Source of the DNA: Hedera helix
Lineage: Eukaryota > Streptophyta > Magnoliopsida > Apiales > Araliaceae
DNA: 64,000 nucleotides
Direction: 5' to 3'
Assembly (NCBI GenBank): GCA_947179155.2
Contig: OX359265.1
Coordinates: 1,421,501 to 1,485,500 of the forward strand
The stretch's first letter is position 1; every line of letters starts with the position of its first letter. The position numbers were made by a program, and so were the translations under genes. The notes under the pieces are model-generated. The model searched no databases. It saw nothing but the letters and a program-made list of their open reading frames with translations, and was not told where the DNA came from. This document shows positions 45,081 to 57,050 of the stretch, in pieces.

Positions 45081-46278
45081 TGAGTTGTATTGATCACATT
45101 TTTCATTTGCCAGTTAAACGCGATTTAGGATTTGCACTGGGGAGGGACGGCAGTGCAGAAGCCAAGGGGAGATGGCTCTCCCATTTAACAAACTAAGCAA
45201 CTGTAGTCTTTATTTAGGGAGTGATGGGAAAATAATGATCTCATTCTTTCATTTGTATGTTCAATAAACCATTAATTTGTTGGGCAGCACTATTTGCCTC
45301 ATAAACCGTGTAGGCCTTTCTTGTGCCAATGTATTGAGAGATATGGATGGATTACTTGAGTGAAAATCTGATTTTCTTACAACATTTGGTTGCTTTGCTT
45401 GAATTTTTCGTCTGCCATGTTCTAGTGAAAGCCATGCACCAACTGATTAAAGCCGGTAGGGGGGAAAGAATTTGCAGTCCGTGAACAAAGTTGACGAGGA
45501 CATAACATGATATGGGCACGCGTGAGAAATGAACAGCAGTTAAGACAAAGTAGGACAATGAAAACCAATATGTAGGACAATGTCATGTCAATCATTAGAG
45601 CCTGGGAACTGGTGGTAAACTCCACTTTGGGCTGAAGAGTGTGGAACACGGTGGCTAAGACTGGTCTTGGTGATGCATGACTTTGTGACTTATGGCATGG
45701 GCGTGCTGGTGCCCAGGATGTCGAGGCTTATGGGCATGATATCTCATCAAACATTTGGTAGATGTCAATTATATCTAAACTTCTATATTCTTCTTCTTCT
45801 TCTTTTTTTTTTTCTTAAAAAAAAGTGGACAAAAAATATAAAAATTGCCTCGACTAAACTTTAGTTCTAAATAATATAAAGGTTGTTTCAACTTCATGAA
45901 TTCTTTTTCGCAAGGATCTATCTAAAATATTAAAGACTGTCATTTCTAGACTATAGGAGAGAGTTAATAATATGGCAAAGAAAAAAAAAGAGAGAACATT
46001 ATTATGTTTTAGACAACGAAAAATCAATGAATTTTTTCATATTTATTTTTAAAATAATAAATAATTTAATAATGTTAATATGATGATAAAACTATAGTGA
46101 TAAATTTTAAAATATTTTTCATTTATATCATTATCAATAAATAAATAAAAAAGCAGTTCTGTTTCTGAATAATTTGTGTAACAAATAAAAGTCTTTTTAA
46201 AAAAAAATAGATTTGAGGAAGTATAAGAAAATGGTAATTGTGAGACATAAATAATTATGCATGTATGAGCACTTATAT
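45081..46278 (+). other. CMT2 3' UTR and downstream spacer
   Basis: A candidate polyadenylation signal AATAAA lies near 45263. Positions 45118-45260 are a decayed tandem copy of the end of exon 21 (see the repeat entry). From 45850 to 46278 the sequence is AT-rich without any recognisable gene. Confidence 0.55.
45118..45260 (+). pseudogene. degenerate duplicate of the last CMT2 coding segment
   Basis: The block GCACTGGGGAGGGACGGCAG..GGAGATGGCTCTCCCATTTAACAAACTAAGCAACTGTAGTCTTTATTTAGGGAGTGATG parallels exon 21 at 44957-45085 (GCATTGGGGATGGCAG..GGAGATGAACCTCTC..CAACTAAGCAATTGCAGTCTTCATTTAGAAAGTAATG), with a roughly 25-base deletion and many substitutions. It lies in the 3' UTR, after the stop codon. 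Confidence 0.7.
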
Positions 46279-46284
46279 TTAAAT

Positions 46285-47264
46285 AGGGAATTGATATTTA
46301 GGATTATTTGATAGTTCCACAGATGGTCCTTACTTTTTAAATAAACTTATTTTTTATGTCTAATTTACCCCTGCTTGAAACAAAACTCAATTGCCCTCTC
46401 TCTTCACTTGCAACTCAATCCCCTTACCTTCAATCAATCCAACTCCAGTTGTTAAAGGGAAAAAGAAACAAACAAAATCCGTCTGTCAACAAATTAAAAC
46501 TCTAAAATCATATTCTCCCTTTCTAAACAGACATAGAAGCAAAACTTTATCTTCTTGTTTTTCAATCAAACTAACAAAATCAAACCACAATTTAATCTTA
46601 AGAAAATAGCCAAAGAACAGCAAATAGTGCAAATTTTTACGAACTTTCCCATGTCATCAACTCGGCGACTCCATACTCAGAGTATAGCGTCTGCAAAAAA
46701 CAGGTGCAATAGAAATTTCGATTGACAATCCAAACTAGGCGGAAGCACCGGTCAACTAATGGGTTTAGTTTTATTGAAGAGGAAGAACACTCACTTTAGA
46801 GAGAATGAGAGTTGCAGTTGTTAATCGAAAATGCAATAATATGACAGAGTAATAGTAGAAGAAAGACTCGCATGAGAGGGTTAAATTGATTTAAAATTTC
46901 AAGCCAATTGTGGGTATAGAAAAACTATAATCAATAGTTCAAGCGTCAAGGATCTATTTTACCGAAACCCTCTGCAATGGCATGCAACAGGAAGCCATTG
47001 CAATTTAAATCAGCTCAATGACCTCTCTCAAGAGGTGAATAAAAATACATATTTAGCAATAGGTTTGGGTGATTTTAGTAGTGGGAGGGCAGCCCATAGA
47101 TGAGGGTGGACGGAATACCATAGAAGTTGCAGAGAGAAGGGAGAGGGAGAGAAGGTATCTGGGTATAATATCAAATGGGGTAAATACATAAAAAATGAGT
47201 TTAGTAAACATGTGGGGACTATCAGTGGAACTATCAAATAACCCTGTGGAAATATCAATTCCCT
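46285..47264. mobile_element. 980-bp element with AGGGAATTGATATT termini
   Basis: The left end is AGGGAATTGATATTTAGGAT followed by TATTTGATAGTTCCACAGAT. The right end, inverted, begins AGGGAATTGATATTTCCACA and then TATTTGATAGTTCCACTGAT. The termini match over about 45 bp with one small gap. TTAAAT is duplicated on both sides (46279-46284, 47265-47270). No transposase was recognised, so it is a non-autonomous DNA transposon of uncertain superfamily. Confidence 0.75.
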
Positions 47265-47271
47265 TTAAATA

Positions 47272-47459
47272 TTGTGGCCAATACAGCTATCGGATAAAAT
47301 TTGACACGCCGTCTGTTAACATTATTATGACTTTGTTGACTCTAAATTTTGCTTGGATTCCATTTCGATCATTCGTCTCTCTTACTTTCGGATACCGAGC
47401 GGCGTTTTCCTCTAAGAGGCAATCATCTCCGTTATTATGTTTGGTAAGTTTCACCATCA

Positions 47460-47516
<57 letters not shown>

Positions 47517-47984
47517 CTATGTAATGAAGTATGTGATGCGTTTACATGCATTGGTGCCTTTTTTTGGTTTTGGTTGAATGGATTGATGTTATGTTTTGAT
47601 TTATTATAATATTAAATTTGAGACTAGTAGATGGAATTTATGGATTATGAATTCACATGTTATTCACTTCAAGTTTAGTAATTTGGAATCGATCAATTTG
47701 TGGTTTAATTCAATCCGATTATGTCATAATTAAGATCCATATGTTCTAATTATTGGTTGGCACGTGAGGCCTTTTATCAGTGTATAGAACTAAAATTTTC
47801 TGATCAGTGGATTAAATTATGATTCAGATTCAGCCAGAGGCTTTCCAAATTTGTATTTTGATGGAAATGTAACTTTAAGCACCCTTTAATTTTGCATATT
47901 TTTATTTCTATGGGTCGAAGTTAGTAATAGCTTTTGGTTGATTTTGGTTTTGAATCTATATGATCACAGGCAAATAGCAGAATA
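47272..47984 (+). other. spacer with possible gluconokinase leader exon and (AT)n run
   Basis: Positions about 47340-47452 are CT-rich with locally higher GC and end in TTTGGTAAG, which could be a non-coding first exon with a GT donor. An (AT)n run follows at about 47463-47512. No ORF is supported. Confidence 0.35.
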
Positions 47985-48439
47985 CTACCTCCGTCCAAAA
48001 AAATGAGAGTTCGATTTATTCATAAAGCATTAACAGTTATCTAGGACACTAAAAGTTATGTTTGCCAAATAAGAAAATTCAATATTGGAACAAGACTTGA
48101 TGAAAAATTGGGAAATTGTCTAATGTCCCAAAAAACCCATAACGCGTCCTTAAAAAGTTGGAATAGGATTCTCATTGTTGAACTGAGTATGATTCTAAAA
48201 ATCTAGGATGTGTGGGGTATATGGTCAATTTGTGATATTTTCAAATTTAAAATTGATGTGATTCATTTAAATTTTCAAAATAATTAATCTAATAATTAGT
48301 AGCACTTTTTAGGTAGTTTATAATATTCATGATTGTATTGACATAAAGTAAATGAATGCAGGTTAATTTTGAATTTGAAAATATTTGAAATTGACCTTTC
48401 AAAAGTCAGTGTTGGTCTTATAATTTGGAACGTAGGGAG
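47985..48439. mobile_element. Stowaway MITE
   Basis: The left terminus CTACCTCCGTCCAAAAAAAT and the right terminus, inverted, CTCCCTACGTTCCAAATTAT are of the Tc1/mariner Stowaway type. TA flanks both ends. About 455 bp, non-coding, related to 6141-6374. Confidence 0.7.
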
Positions 48440-48707
48440 TATTTGATAGAGAATATTGTACCAGTTTTAGGGAAATCTATAATAAGTGGATACTAAATCG
48501 CAACTGTCAGATGTCAGAGTATACCCTCAAACAAATGAATGGGAACTGGGCATGTTTATATATATATATTACAACATTCAAACCTCATTCTTTCACTTAT
48601 GATTAACAGAAGGCTCTATTACCATAGGCTTTTGTAGCTGCTTTTTTATGTTTGTGGCTGTTTTATTTGGTTTACTTGCAACTATAACATATCATTCAGC
48701 TCGAGCA

Positions 48708-49490
48708 TGTTAACTGACTAAATGCAGGCCGACTTGCAGATACTGTATCAATAATAAAACCTCATCTCTATGATGATTCAAAAAAACCACACTACGTTTC
48801 TCACGTTAAATTATTTACTGGAAACATTGTAGCCAATCTTTAGAATGGTGCCCCCTACTTCTTATTCAATGGCACATACATTTATCTCATTATATTACTT
48901 ACTGAGAACTATATATGGAAATCGTAACTGAAATCAAGTCTTTTCTCTCCGCATTGTTAGTCAAAGTGAATGTGAACATTGCCACATTGAAATGTGTAGT
49001 ACATCCCACTTCTTTGTTCAGTTGTGGCAGCATTGTAAAGCCAACTATAGCATACAAAGCAAATTCAACCTTGATTCCTTCAAGGCTGATTATTCTTGCA
49101 TAGTGGCTCTGCGTATTCACTCATCAATTAACTGCCTTGTTGCAGTATAAATAGAAGGCAAAGGAGCTGGGTTTCTTCATCCCAAACAGTGAGAGAATAC
49201 TGAGTTCAAAACAGAGATATATACTCTTTTGAGTATTTTGTATACCCAATTTTGGTATTTATCTTGTGAGGAATATTGAGTGTATTTGAGGGTTTGGTTG
49301 AGTATTTGAGCTGTCACCATTTGTATTTTTCACATAGTGAATACGTTGGTTTGTTTTCACCCGTGATTTTTCCCGATTTTGATTTTCCAAGAAAAATTCT
49401 TGTTTCTTTGTGTGTACCAGTTATTTATATTTTGCCATCAAAATATTCTCGTGCTCATTTTACTCCAACTGGTCCGCTTAATTTCATAAC
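48708..49490 (+). mobile_element. copia-like solo LTR upstream of gluconokinase
   Basis: The plus strand has a TATA box GTATAAATAG near 49145. It is followed by the R-U5 style of copia LTRs: AGTGAATACG..CCCGTGATTTTTCCCGATTT..TTTTCCAAGAAAAATTCTTG. A TGTTAAC start at about 48708 and a CATAACA end at about 49490 are possible borders. No target duplication is evident, so the coordinates are approximate. It has the same orientation as the gluconokinase gene. Confidence 0.5.
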
Positions 49491-49743
49491 ACACATTTTA
49501 TCCCTCAAGTCATAAGAACATTAAGATATCACTATAGTATAATTCAAAAGTTGATTCCAGTTTTTTGCTTGGCAAAACTTTGTGAATTCTAATTCAGTTT
49601 TTTCATGATCTCTGTGTCTTCTTGAAGGGCCGTCCTGCTAGTTCCATTTACAGCAAGAACCAGTGTCTCATTTGGCTCAGAAAGCTGAATTTTCGCCTAT
49701 TGATGCGCTATAGGTTAATAAGTGTCTATTTTGTGGACCAATT

Positions 49744-51250
49744 ATGGCAACTGATCTGAAAGGTAATATTTAATCGTTAGTGTTTCCCTTATTTTCCTCG
49801 AGTATAAAGTTGATTTATAGTATGAACATATCTACCAGTCTCAATTTATTTTATTAATGTCTTGTTGTTTTATTTCCTTTATGTTCTTGATTTTATAGTA
49901 ATTTACTATTCTTTTTCCATTTTTTTTATAGGGATTGCTATTGTCGTTATGGGTGTTAGTGGTGCTGGGAAATCGTGAGTATTATAAACTATTTTATTGT
50001 GTCAACTATTTATACACCATTCCCGTTCATTCCAGTCTTCGACTCTTTGCTTCTTTCAGATCAACTTATACTATGAAAATATGTGGAATGTGCGTATAAA
50101 TAAAGGTGTCTACGTTAAGTAATGGAAGGATCAGAATCTCATGTGCAAACCATTTTTCGTAAAGAACTTAATATGAAGAGAGAAGCCATTATAGAAGAAA
50201 CATACAAATACATAGTTACTGTGTGGGAAAGATCTTCATGAGAGTTTTCAACTGATGCAGATAAGGTGTAGGTTCCAACACAGCCTGCTGCCATATTCAC
50301 CCAGCAATTGTTGAGTTGAATTTCCTCAATTTGGATATCCTTTCTTGAAACATATTTAGTGTTCCCTAAGTTTTACCGTCTCCTTTCAAAATACCTTCCT
50401 CTCATATGACCTTCATATAATTGGAAAATTCCCTTTCACATGAAATTCTGAAACTAAGGTCCATAGCACTTGTCATTGTGACAATTTTGGATATAAATAA
50501 TTTTGATAATATTTTATTTTCTACTTGAGCAAACAAATCTACAACAGAATTATCACTTTTTCTCCTCTCACACATTAGTGTTCTGTTACTGTTGTGTTCC
50601 TCATACTCGTGTCTTTCATGTGGCATTGGCAGAACGATAGGCAAGATGCTGGCAGAAGTTATAAACTGCAGCTTTCTTGATGCCGACGATTTCCATTCAC
50701 AATCAAACAAAGGTACAATTATCAGTCCAAGGAGATTTATTTTTGTACCAAGAATGTCACCTCTACCACAAAGTTAATTCACATTTCTGGCTATTATTTA
50801 TCATAATTCATTATATTTTGAACTGGCGATATGTATGATAAAACAGAAAAGATGCAGAAAGGGATTCCTTTATCGGAGGAAGACCGCATACCATGGCTTG
50901 AAACGCTACGAGATGCCCTCAGCAGGAGCCTAGTCAATGGAAGAAGTGTGGTACTTGGTTGTTCTGCTCTGCTAAAGCACTACAGAGATATTCTTAGGTC
51001 CGCAGATCCAAATTATAAACCCGGTATTGATGTTTGTGCTGTGAAATTTGTTCTGTTGGATGTTCAGGCTGACGTTCTTACTGTTCGAGTAGAGAAAAGA
51101 GCAGCAGAAGGAAAGCATTTCATGCCAGCTAAGCTCTTGCAATCTCAATTGGAGTTACTTAAGGTTGATGATTCCGAAGGGATATATAGAATTGATGCAA
51201 CACAAAGTCCTCAGGCCATTCTAAAAATCATACAAACTGAGATTTTTTAA
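49744..51250 (+). CDS. gluconokinase (ATP:D-gluconate 6-phosphotransferase), 4 exons
   Basis: Exons 49744-49762, 49932-49974, 50633-50712 and 50847-51250 join with GT-AG introns into 181 aa. The Walker A loop GVSGAGKS is at residues 14-21, interrupted by intron 2 after the second base of Ser21. Then come FLDADDFHSQSNKEKMQKGIPLSEEDR.PWL (35-65), CSALLKHYRDILR and HFMPAKLLQSQ, all hallmarks of GntK/IdnK-type gluconokinases. The enzyme phosphorylates gluconate to 6-phosphogluconate, feeding the pentose phosphate pathway. Length and order match Arabidopsis At2g16790. No transit peptide is seen, so the protein is probably cytosolic. The start ATG is in a 19-nt first coding exon, fixed by the splice phase. 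A copia-like LTR lies just upstream. Confidence 0.92.
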
Positions 51251-51735
51251 TCAAAGAATGAAGAGATGAATACTCCACACAATTCTAGGTTCATTTTTGT
51301 CAAGGATGACATGCAATAATAAAATTGTTTGTTATATACTTGTGTTTTGCCTGTTAATACTCTATTAATAATATTTCTGGATATTGCTTTGTTTCTCTTC
51401 ATCTTGGTGTTAGGTTTCTACTATTTTCCCAGTTTCATACGTGCATATAGACAAACTTCTTACATTTGGAAATTTTGTTTTGCTAATTTAGCAACACAGA
51501 TTTACCATGCAACTGACAAATAACTATTCCAATTAATATGATTCTGTAAATTCATTGCAATAATCCCTTGCACAGAAATACAGAATCGGGAAGTACACTG
51601 AAAATAGTCCAATTGCTGTTTGTACTACCTACGTCTGGAGTATAGTCTAAATAAAAGCCAAGTGGAGACATCCCTGAAAGACGGCAATCTCAGCGGTTGC
51701 CAACAGAACACCTTATATAGCTTTATCAAGAACTT
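51251..51735 (+). other. gluconokinase 3' UTR and spacer
   Basis: A candidate signal AATAATAAAATTG lies near 51316. The gene converges on the minus-strand pseudogene that ends near 51736. No other gene is seen. Confidence 0.5.
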
Positions 51736-52514
51736 CAACACATCTGGCCCTTGCAGATTGTGAAATGGGAATCATACACATCACTTGTCATCGACTGAGA
51801 CACAAAATTGAAAATACCTGCTGCTCCGGACACAATGGAATTACCAATTATGAGCACAAGGTTAGCACTCCCACACCTAGAACCGATTTACCACTGGCAA
51901 ATACGCCTTGCATCACGTCCAATCCTTGAAAAGCAAACCCCTTTGCCTTCTCAACCAAATCCTCCCTTGTGATCCGTAATTCCAGTCAACTTCCGTATAA
52001 ATTTCCCCCCATTCACGATTAGTAACCCTCTTCCTCGAACTCAGAAGTTTCTCGGTGTAAGGAGATGGAGTCATCAAAGCAGTGGGCTTTGAAGAAGAAT
52101 TCACTGTTTGAGTTATCACAAAATGCTTAATTCCAGTAACAAACTCTGTCATATCAGATTGCATTGCCAAACTATCAATCTGGTCAGACACGGTATCATA
52201 AAATTGTGTAGTGTATCTATCCACCATCCCAGGCACACAATTTTCGCCCATCCATTTCTTCACACCAATTCTCTCGGCATAATTATTCTCCTGCACATGG
52301 GATTTCAGTGAAAATACTGTATCTTTCCCCTCAAGTCCCACTTTATAAGAGAAGAAAATAACCCCAGTTAAAAACCCAATTGCCACAATCTTTTTAATAG
52401 CCCTCTGGTAAAGAATGCACTGATTAGACTACGTCGAAAACTTTGACTCCTAAACGAGGAAACAGCAGACATAATAGTAGATTCCTTCCTTCCTTTCTGG
52501 GTAAATGATGACAT
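51736..52514 (-). pseudogene. frameshifted gene for a plant membrane protein of unknown function
   Basis: The minus strand starts MSSFTQKGRKEST (ATG at 52514) and reads through FRRSLISAFFTRGLLKRLW. It shifts frame at an A5 run (52370-52374) into GFLTGVIFFSYKVGLEGKD, shifts again at 51982-51983 between EIYTEVDW and LRITREDLVEKAKG, and a third time near 51857 between GVGVLTL and VLIIGNSIVSGAAG. Each break is explained by one missing base in a short run. No splice sites lie at these places. The predicted product has a basic N-terminus, one N-terminal hydrophobic segment, a soluble middle and a hydrophobic C-terminal segment. I do not recognise the family. It may be a recent pseudogene or an intact gene with sequence errors; the neighbouring genes have no such errors. 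Confidence 0.65.
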
Positions 52515-53013
52515 GTAATAATAATTCTTTTATAAATCAATTCTCAGAATATTACTACTACAAGATTACTTTTCAATTATTTTTATTTATGGATGTGGAG
52601 TGGGGGACGTTACGTTACGTTACATTACATTACATGTTTCGCTTGTGTTGACCAAAATGGCCTCATCTTTTATTTAGTGAAGGCTGAAAAAGAAGGAGCC
52701 AGCAGCCAATTAATTGATTCGAGCTGGCTGACACTCCCAATCATGGAATTCACTAACTCAGGCAAATCAATGAGCAAAGGTACGTGAAACAAATGAAGGA
52801 GGGAAAGGGAGGGAGAGAGAACCATTTATGAAAAATAAAGGCATCTTGCATTGATAATCAGTAAATTTTCCAAATAAATACACCCTCCCTCTCTGCTTTA
52901 AGATGAGAGAAAGATAACTTATACTACAACAAATAAAGCCCAACACTAATCGAACTTTTTGGGGCTGAACAAAAAAGCTGGTCTGCACTAACATGAATCC
53001 CCTCGAAAAGATA

Positions 53014-56000
53014 TCAAGTTAATTGCCGCCTCATATAGGTGTCTTCATGCACAAATATGGGATCTTGTGAGCTCTGTGGAGGAAAATGAGGTTGTTCCAT
53101 GGCAATGCCAGATTGATTAGCAGGTCCAGTCCACGGATCACTTCTGTTCTTTGAGGAAATCAAGGTTATATAATACAGGATTCCGAGAACAACACTTGCG
53201 AGGGACAGCAAACCAGCTCCAGCAAAGACTCCAGGCTTGACAACATAGCAATAATAGTTGCCAAAGTATATGTTCTCTTCTCCGTGTCGATCATTGAGCG
53301 CTGCACCAGTTAGCAACAAAAGGAATGCTGAAACAAATGTGAACCTGCATAAATGATATTATAATCAAACTCAAGATCCCTCTCAACCAAACAATCATGG
53401 AAAGAAAATGTATAATAATCACAAGGAAGTCAACAAGATCAGCCCAATAGCTTATCCCAACCATTAGAGTTGGCAGTGTTACATACTTGCATTCCTGCTC
53501 CATAAAAAACAAAGGTTGATACAGCATCGTTCAGAAACTAGACAATGGCTAAGCCTCCAGGCTAAGGATGAATGGGTGAATGGCTAAACCCCAGAACCCC
53601 AGGCTACAAGCAGACATGCATTTCACCTAACCTAATTATTCAATTAAGAAATTCCATCAAAGAACTAAAATTTATCACTTGATTACCAGGAAACGACAAA
53701 GCAGATCAGAGCCAACATCCAGTTAGAGTTTAATTGATGAGGTCCCCTTCTGCAACAAATACAGCCGGTTGCAACGTTGATAATAATTTGAGCAATCATA
53801 AGGGCCACGGCAGCAATTAATCCCAGGGCTAGAGCTGGACTCCTGGGGTATATACATTCTGAAGGAGCGGTAAACTTAACTTGATCTCCCTGTCATATTG
53901 TCAAAAAAAAAAAAAAAAAACATCACACAAATCAGTATTGGTTAACAGTAGAATTTAGACTCCAAAATGATGGGTTGGACTTGGACAATACCACAATCAA
54001 CTTGTGAAAAAGAAATTAACCGAGGTTTGAAATGTTTGAGAATCTAATAATCCTAATCAACTATTTACAGACCAATTAGATTACTAGAGCAGTTAATGCC
54101 ATCCTACTATATAGAATACCACTACTTATGAATTAGGTTTGGCCTCTTTATTCAGCGTGCTTGGAGGTGGATCAGATTACACTAGAACCTCAAAATACTG
54201 TAACCAAGAGTAGAAATGTAATCATTCTACTGTCAAAGTTTCTCTAAATCGCATTAAACTCAAGTTATAGAGTGCATGCTTACAAAAACAGAATATGCAG
54301 CACACAATGATATCTATCACTTCCTCTCACCTCTGCCTGAGAATCTATATTCAAATGTTTAATAACGTTAGCTAAAAGAACTGCATTTTCAAATTGACAA
54401 TGATGGGTCATCCAATTACTCTCACTTGCATAGGAGACTAGAAAGCATGGGAGTTGGAACTCGATTAAACACAAAGTGTTGGGGTTACCATTGAGAGAAA
54501 GAGTCTAGAATTCAATTCACGAATGTTCATAGATAAGTTCACTTAAAAAGGGACAGGTTCATCATGTCTATGACACCTTTGATTGATCAACTCTAACTTG
54601 ACATATTTTCTCTCAAATATATGACTAATAAGATTGCTAATGCAAAGTACTATAATCACTACATGTAGATATTAAGAATGAATATAAAGTTAGACAGTAA
54701 GTTTGTATTGTCATGTACTTTGGTAGCTACCTCTTAAAAGGGACTTCTTCTGATTTACTGACAAAGAAAGGACTTAAAAATTAAGGCAGACTCTTCTAAA
54801 TGGGTTGAATTACCCATGTTAGACACTAGACACTAGACACTTGGACAAGGATATGAAATATGTGACTGATACCGAGTCCAAAACTGGATGATTCAATCCT
54901 TTATGTATATATAGAAGAGAAGGTGAAAAATGTATTCATTAATCAAGAAGAATCTTGCTTTTCATTTTTTTTTTCATAAAGAAAGTGGAAATAGTCTTGC
55001 TCACTATATCCGGTTAATAAAAAACTTATTAATGTATATATGAAAAATATCAACAGAAAAGAATATATTAACTATATATAATTTAATTACAGAAGACGTT
55101 TCCACATACTCGTATCCAACTTTTGTACACTTTTTAAGTCAAGTCCTTGTATCCTAAATTTTGGCCTCAAGAAGGTGTCACAACCGGACAAATACAACAC
55201 TTAACACCCATATCCTAGTGACCTAGTCCATGTACTCATTAGCATGGGATATCAGCTAATTTAGTTGGACTTTGGAATTAACCTAATGCAAGGTGAACTG
55301 CCACACCAGACTACCGCTGATACATGCAATCTGATACCCAGCTCATGGATCCAAGGGAGTTGGTCCACCAGGCTCTATGCAGCATGTCAAAGCCATCCAA
55401 CAGGTGGGATAATCTATATTAAGCCGCAAAATATGCAAGCCACAGTGCACATACACACACTAATGGATCTAAAAGTGAAAACATAAATAAAATGAATGAA
55501 CAAGGTAGCTCTCATGTTTTCTATCTTATATTAGGATTTAGGAACCATAAAGTGCAATCAGTTTCCACATTAATGAGCAACTTCATCAATTAACAAATCT
55601 AAATTAGTAGCTTATAGTTAAAGCGTAAATGCTATGTGCGGGATATCTCATATTAACCCGCAAATATTGGCAATCCAGGGTGCACACACCCATAGACACA
55701 TAGATCAAATGTGAACATATAAACTTTGATGCAACATAGAAAGCTCCCATGCTTTCTCTTTTAAATTATGAATAATAAGCTTCATCAATTAACAAGTCCA
55801 AATTATTAGATTAGTTGTAAATGCTAAATGTATTTCCTATATGCTCGGACTCAATAACCACTTGCCAAGGTGCTTTTTCATTGTTTATACGCACATTAAA
55901 AAAAGAGAAGCACCCATATGCCACATCAGTCATCAATAATGCTGTTAAGATAGAACATTTATGATCAATGAGTGCTAACAAATTGAAGAGTGATGAACAA

Positions 56001-56930
56001 ACAACAATTTGTTCTTCCCATTGATTATGACATTGAGGTCAGTTTTGGCAAAAATAGGCAGTTTACGGGTGAGGGTCAGTTGGGAGATGAAAAAAAACAG
56101 AAAACTTAGTTGAAACGATATGATGAGCAGGGACAAAGGACAATTTTTTAAAAACCCTCTAGGCTAGGGACTGGAATTTTCCACCAATTTTTTTTTATCC
56201 TCTAAAGTATTCCCCCTATCAGAAAATGAGAGACCAGTTTGACTTTTTTTAAAGCATACCTAGGGTGGTCTAGAACACTTAAAATATTCTCCAATATTTT
56301 AGTGTGTAATATGCTTAGAATACAGTAAGGAAGTCAATCAGAACTATCATTCTTCAATGGAGAGAGTTGTTTACAAACGAATTCAGCTGACAGTGCAAAA
56401 CGAAAAGAAAAAACGAAAACTGATATGATAAATTTCTCCTGACCCAAATGTTAATTAATGAAGTTATAATCTTGATTGATACTTTCGTAGAAACTTAACA
56501 AAAATCTGTCCCATCCCATTCGCTGGTCTGAAGGATAGCAACTAATCAATGCAATAAAATTTTATCTTAATCTTGAAAAACAAACACAACAGACTTGAAC
56601 CAGATTATAAACAAGTACTAATTGCTAATTAGAAAAAGAAATCCTTAATTTACAAACATTCACAACACAGTTTCCTTTCAAAACATAGATGACGAGAGCA
56701 ATAAACATGTCAATAATCAAATTACACATAAGACAATTTAATGAAAAACCATCTCAAAAGAAGTATGAATATGTAAGATCTCACACCACTCAATCTAAAA
56801 TAAAAGATTAAATTTGAAGATTGAAAAAAATTACCTTAATCCTCTTCGCCTCAGCAGCAAAACCCAAACCAGCAGCTAACAACCCTAGAAACCCCACAAC
56901 TATACACACCACTATATCTTTTCTCTCCAT
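53014..56930 (-). CDS. DUF1218 four-helix membrane protein, 3 exons
   Basis: Exons on the minus strand: 56930-56835, 53889-53687 and 53344-53014. The joined frame is 209 aa. Residues 6-26 form a hydrophobic first helix or signal anchor (IVVCIVVGFLGLLAAGLGF). Further helices are at about 51-72 (ALALGLIAAVALMIAQIIIN), 89-115 and 138-162. Conserved cysteines lie at 44 (ECIYPRSPALALG), 75-78 (GCICCRR) and 132. The C-terminus is Pro/Gln-rich and hydrophilic. This order is that of plant DUF1218 proteins such as Arabidopsis At4g27435; the family includes MWL1/2 and DEAL proteins, involved in cell-wall lignin and leaf symmetry. The exact role of this copy is unknown. Intron 1 is 2.9 kb. Confidence 0.85.
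53890..56834 (-). other. intron 1 of the DUF1218 gene
   Basis: The donor GTAATTTTT is on the minus strand at 56834 and the acceptor TGACAG at 53890. It is AT-rich, with an A18 run near 53905-53920, a diverged tandem duplication at about 55418-55850 and a Stowaway-like fragment near 56206-56240 (AAAATGAGAGACCAG). No gene was recognised. Confidence 0.65.
55418..55850. repeat. two diverged tandem copies of a ~230-bp unit
   Basis: Unit 1 (about 55418-55650) and unit 2 (about 55651-55850) share the order ATATTAA.CCGCAAAATAT, GTGCACA.ACACAC, GTAGCTC/AAGCTCCCATG, TTCATCAATTAACAA and TAAATGCTA. Confidence 0.6.
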
Positions 56931-57017
56931 TTTCAGCTTCACTCTCTTTCTCTCTCCTCTTTTATCTGAAAACAACGCTATTTTCTCTCTCTAAAGATAC
57001 ACCCCTTTTGTCTGTAA

Positions 57018-57032
57018 TCTGTATATATTGGA
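57018..57032 (-). promoter_or_regulatory. candidate TATA box of the DUF1218 gene
   Basis: The minus strand reads CCAATATATACAG about 90 bases before the start codon. It is followed by a CT/GA-rich leader, a usual plant arrangement. Confidence 0.4.
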
Positions 57033-57050
57033 TAGGGAGAGTTAACTACA

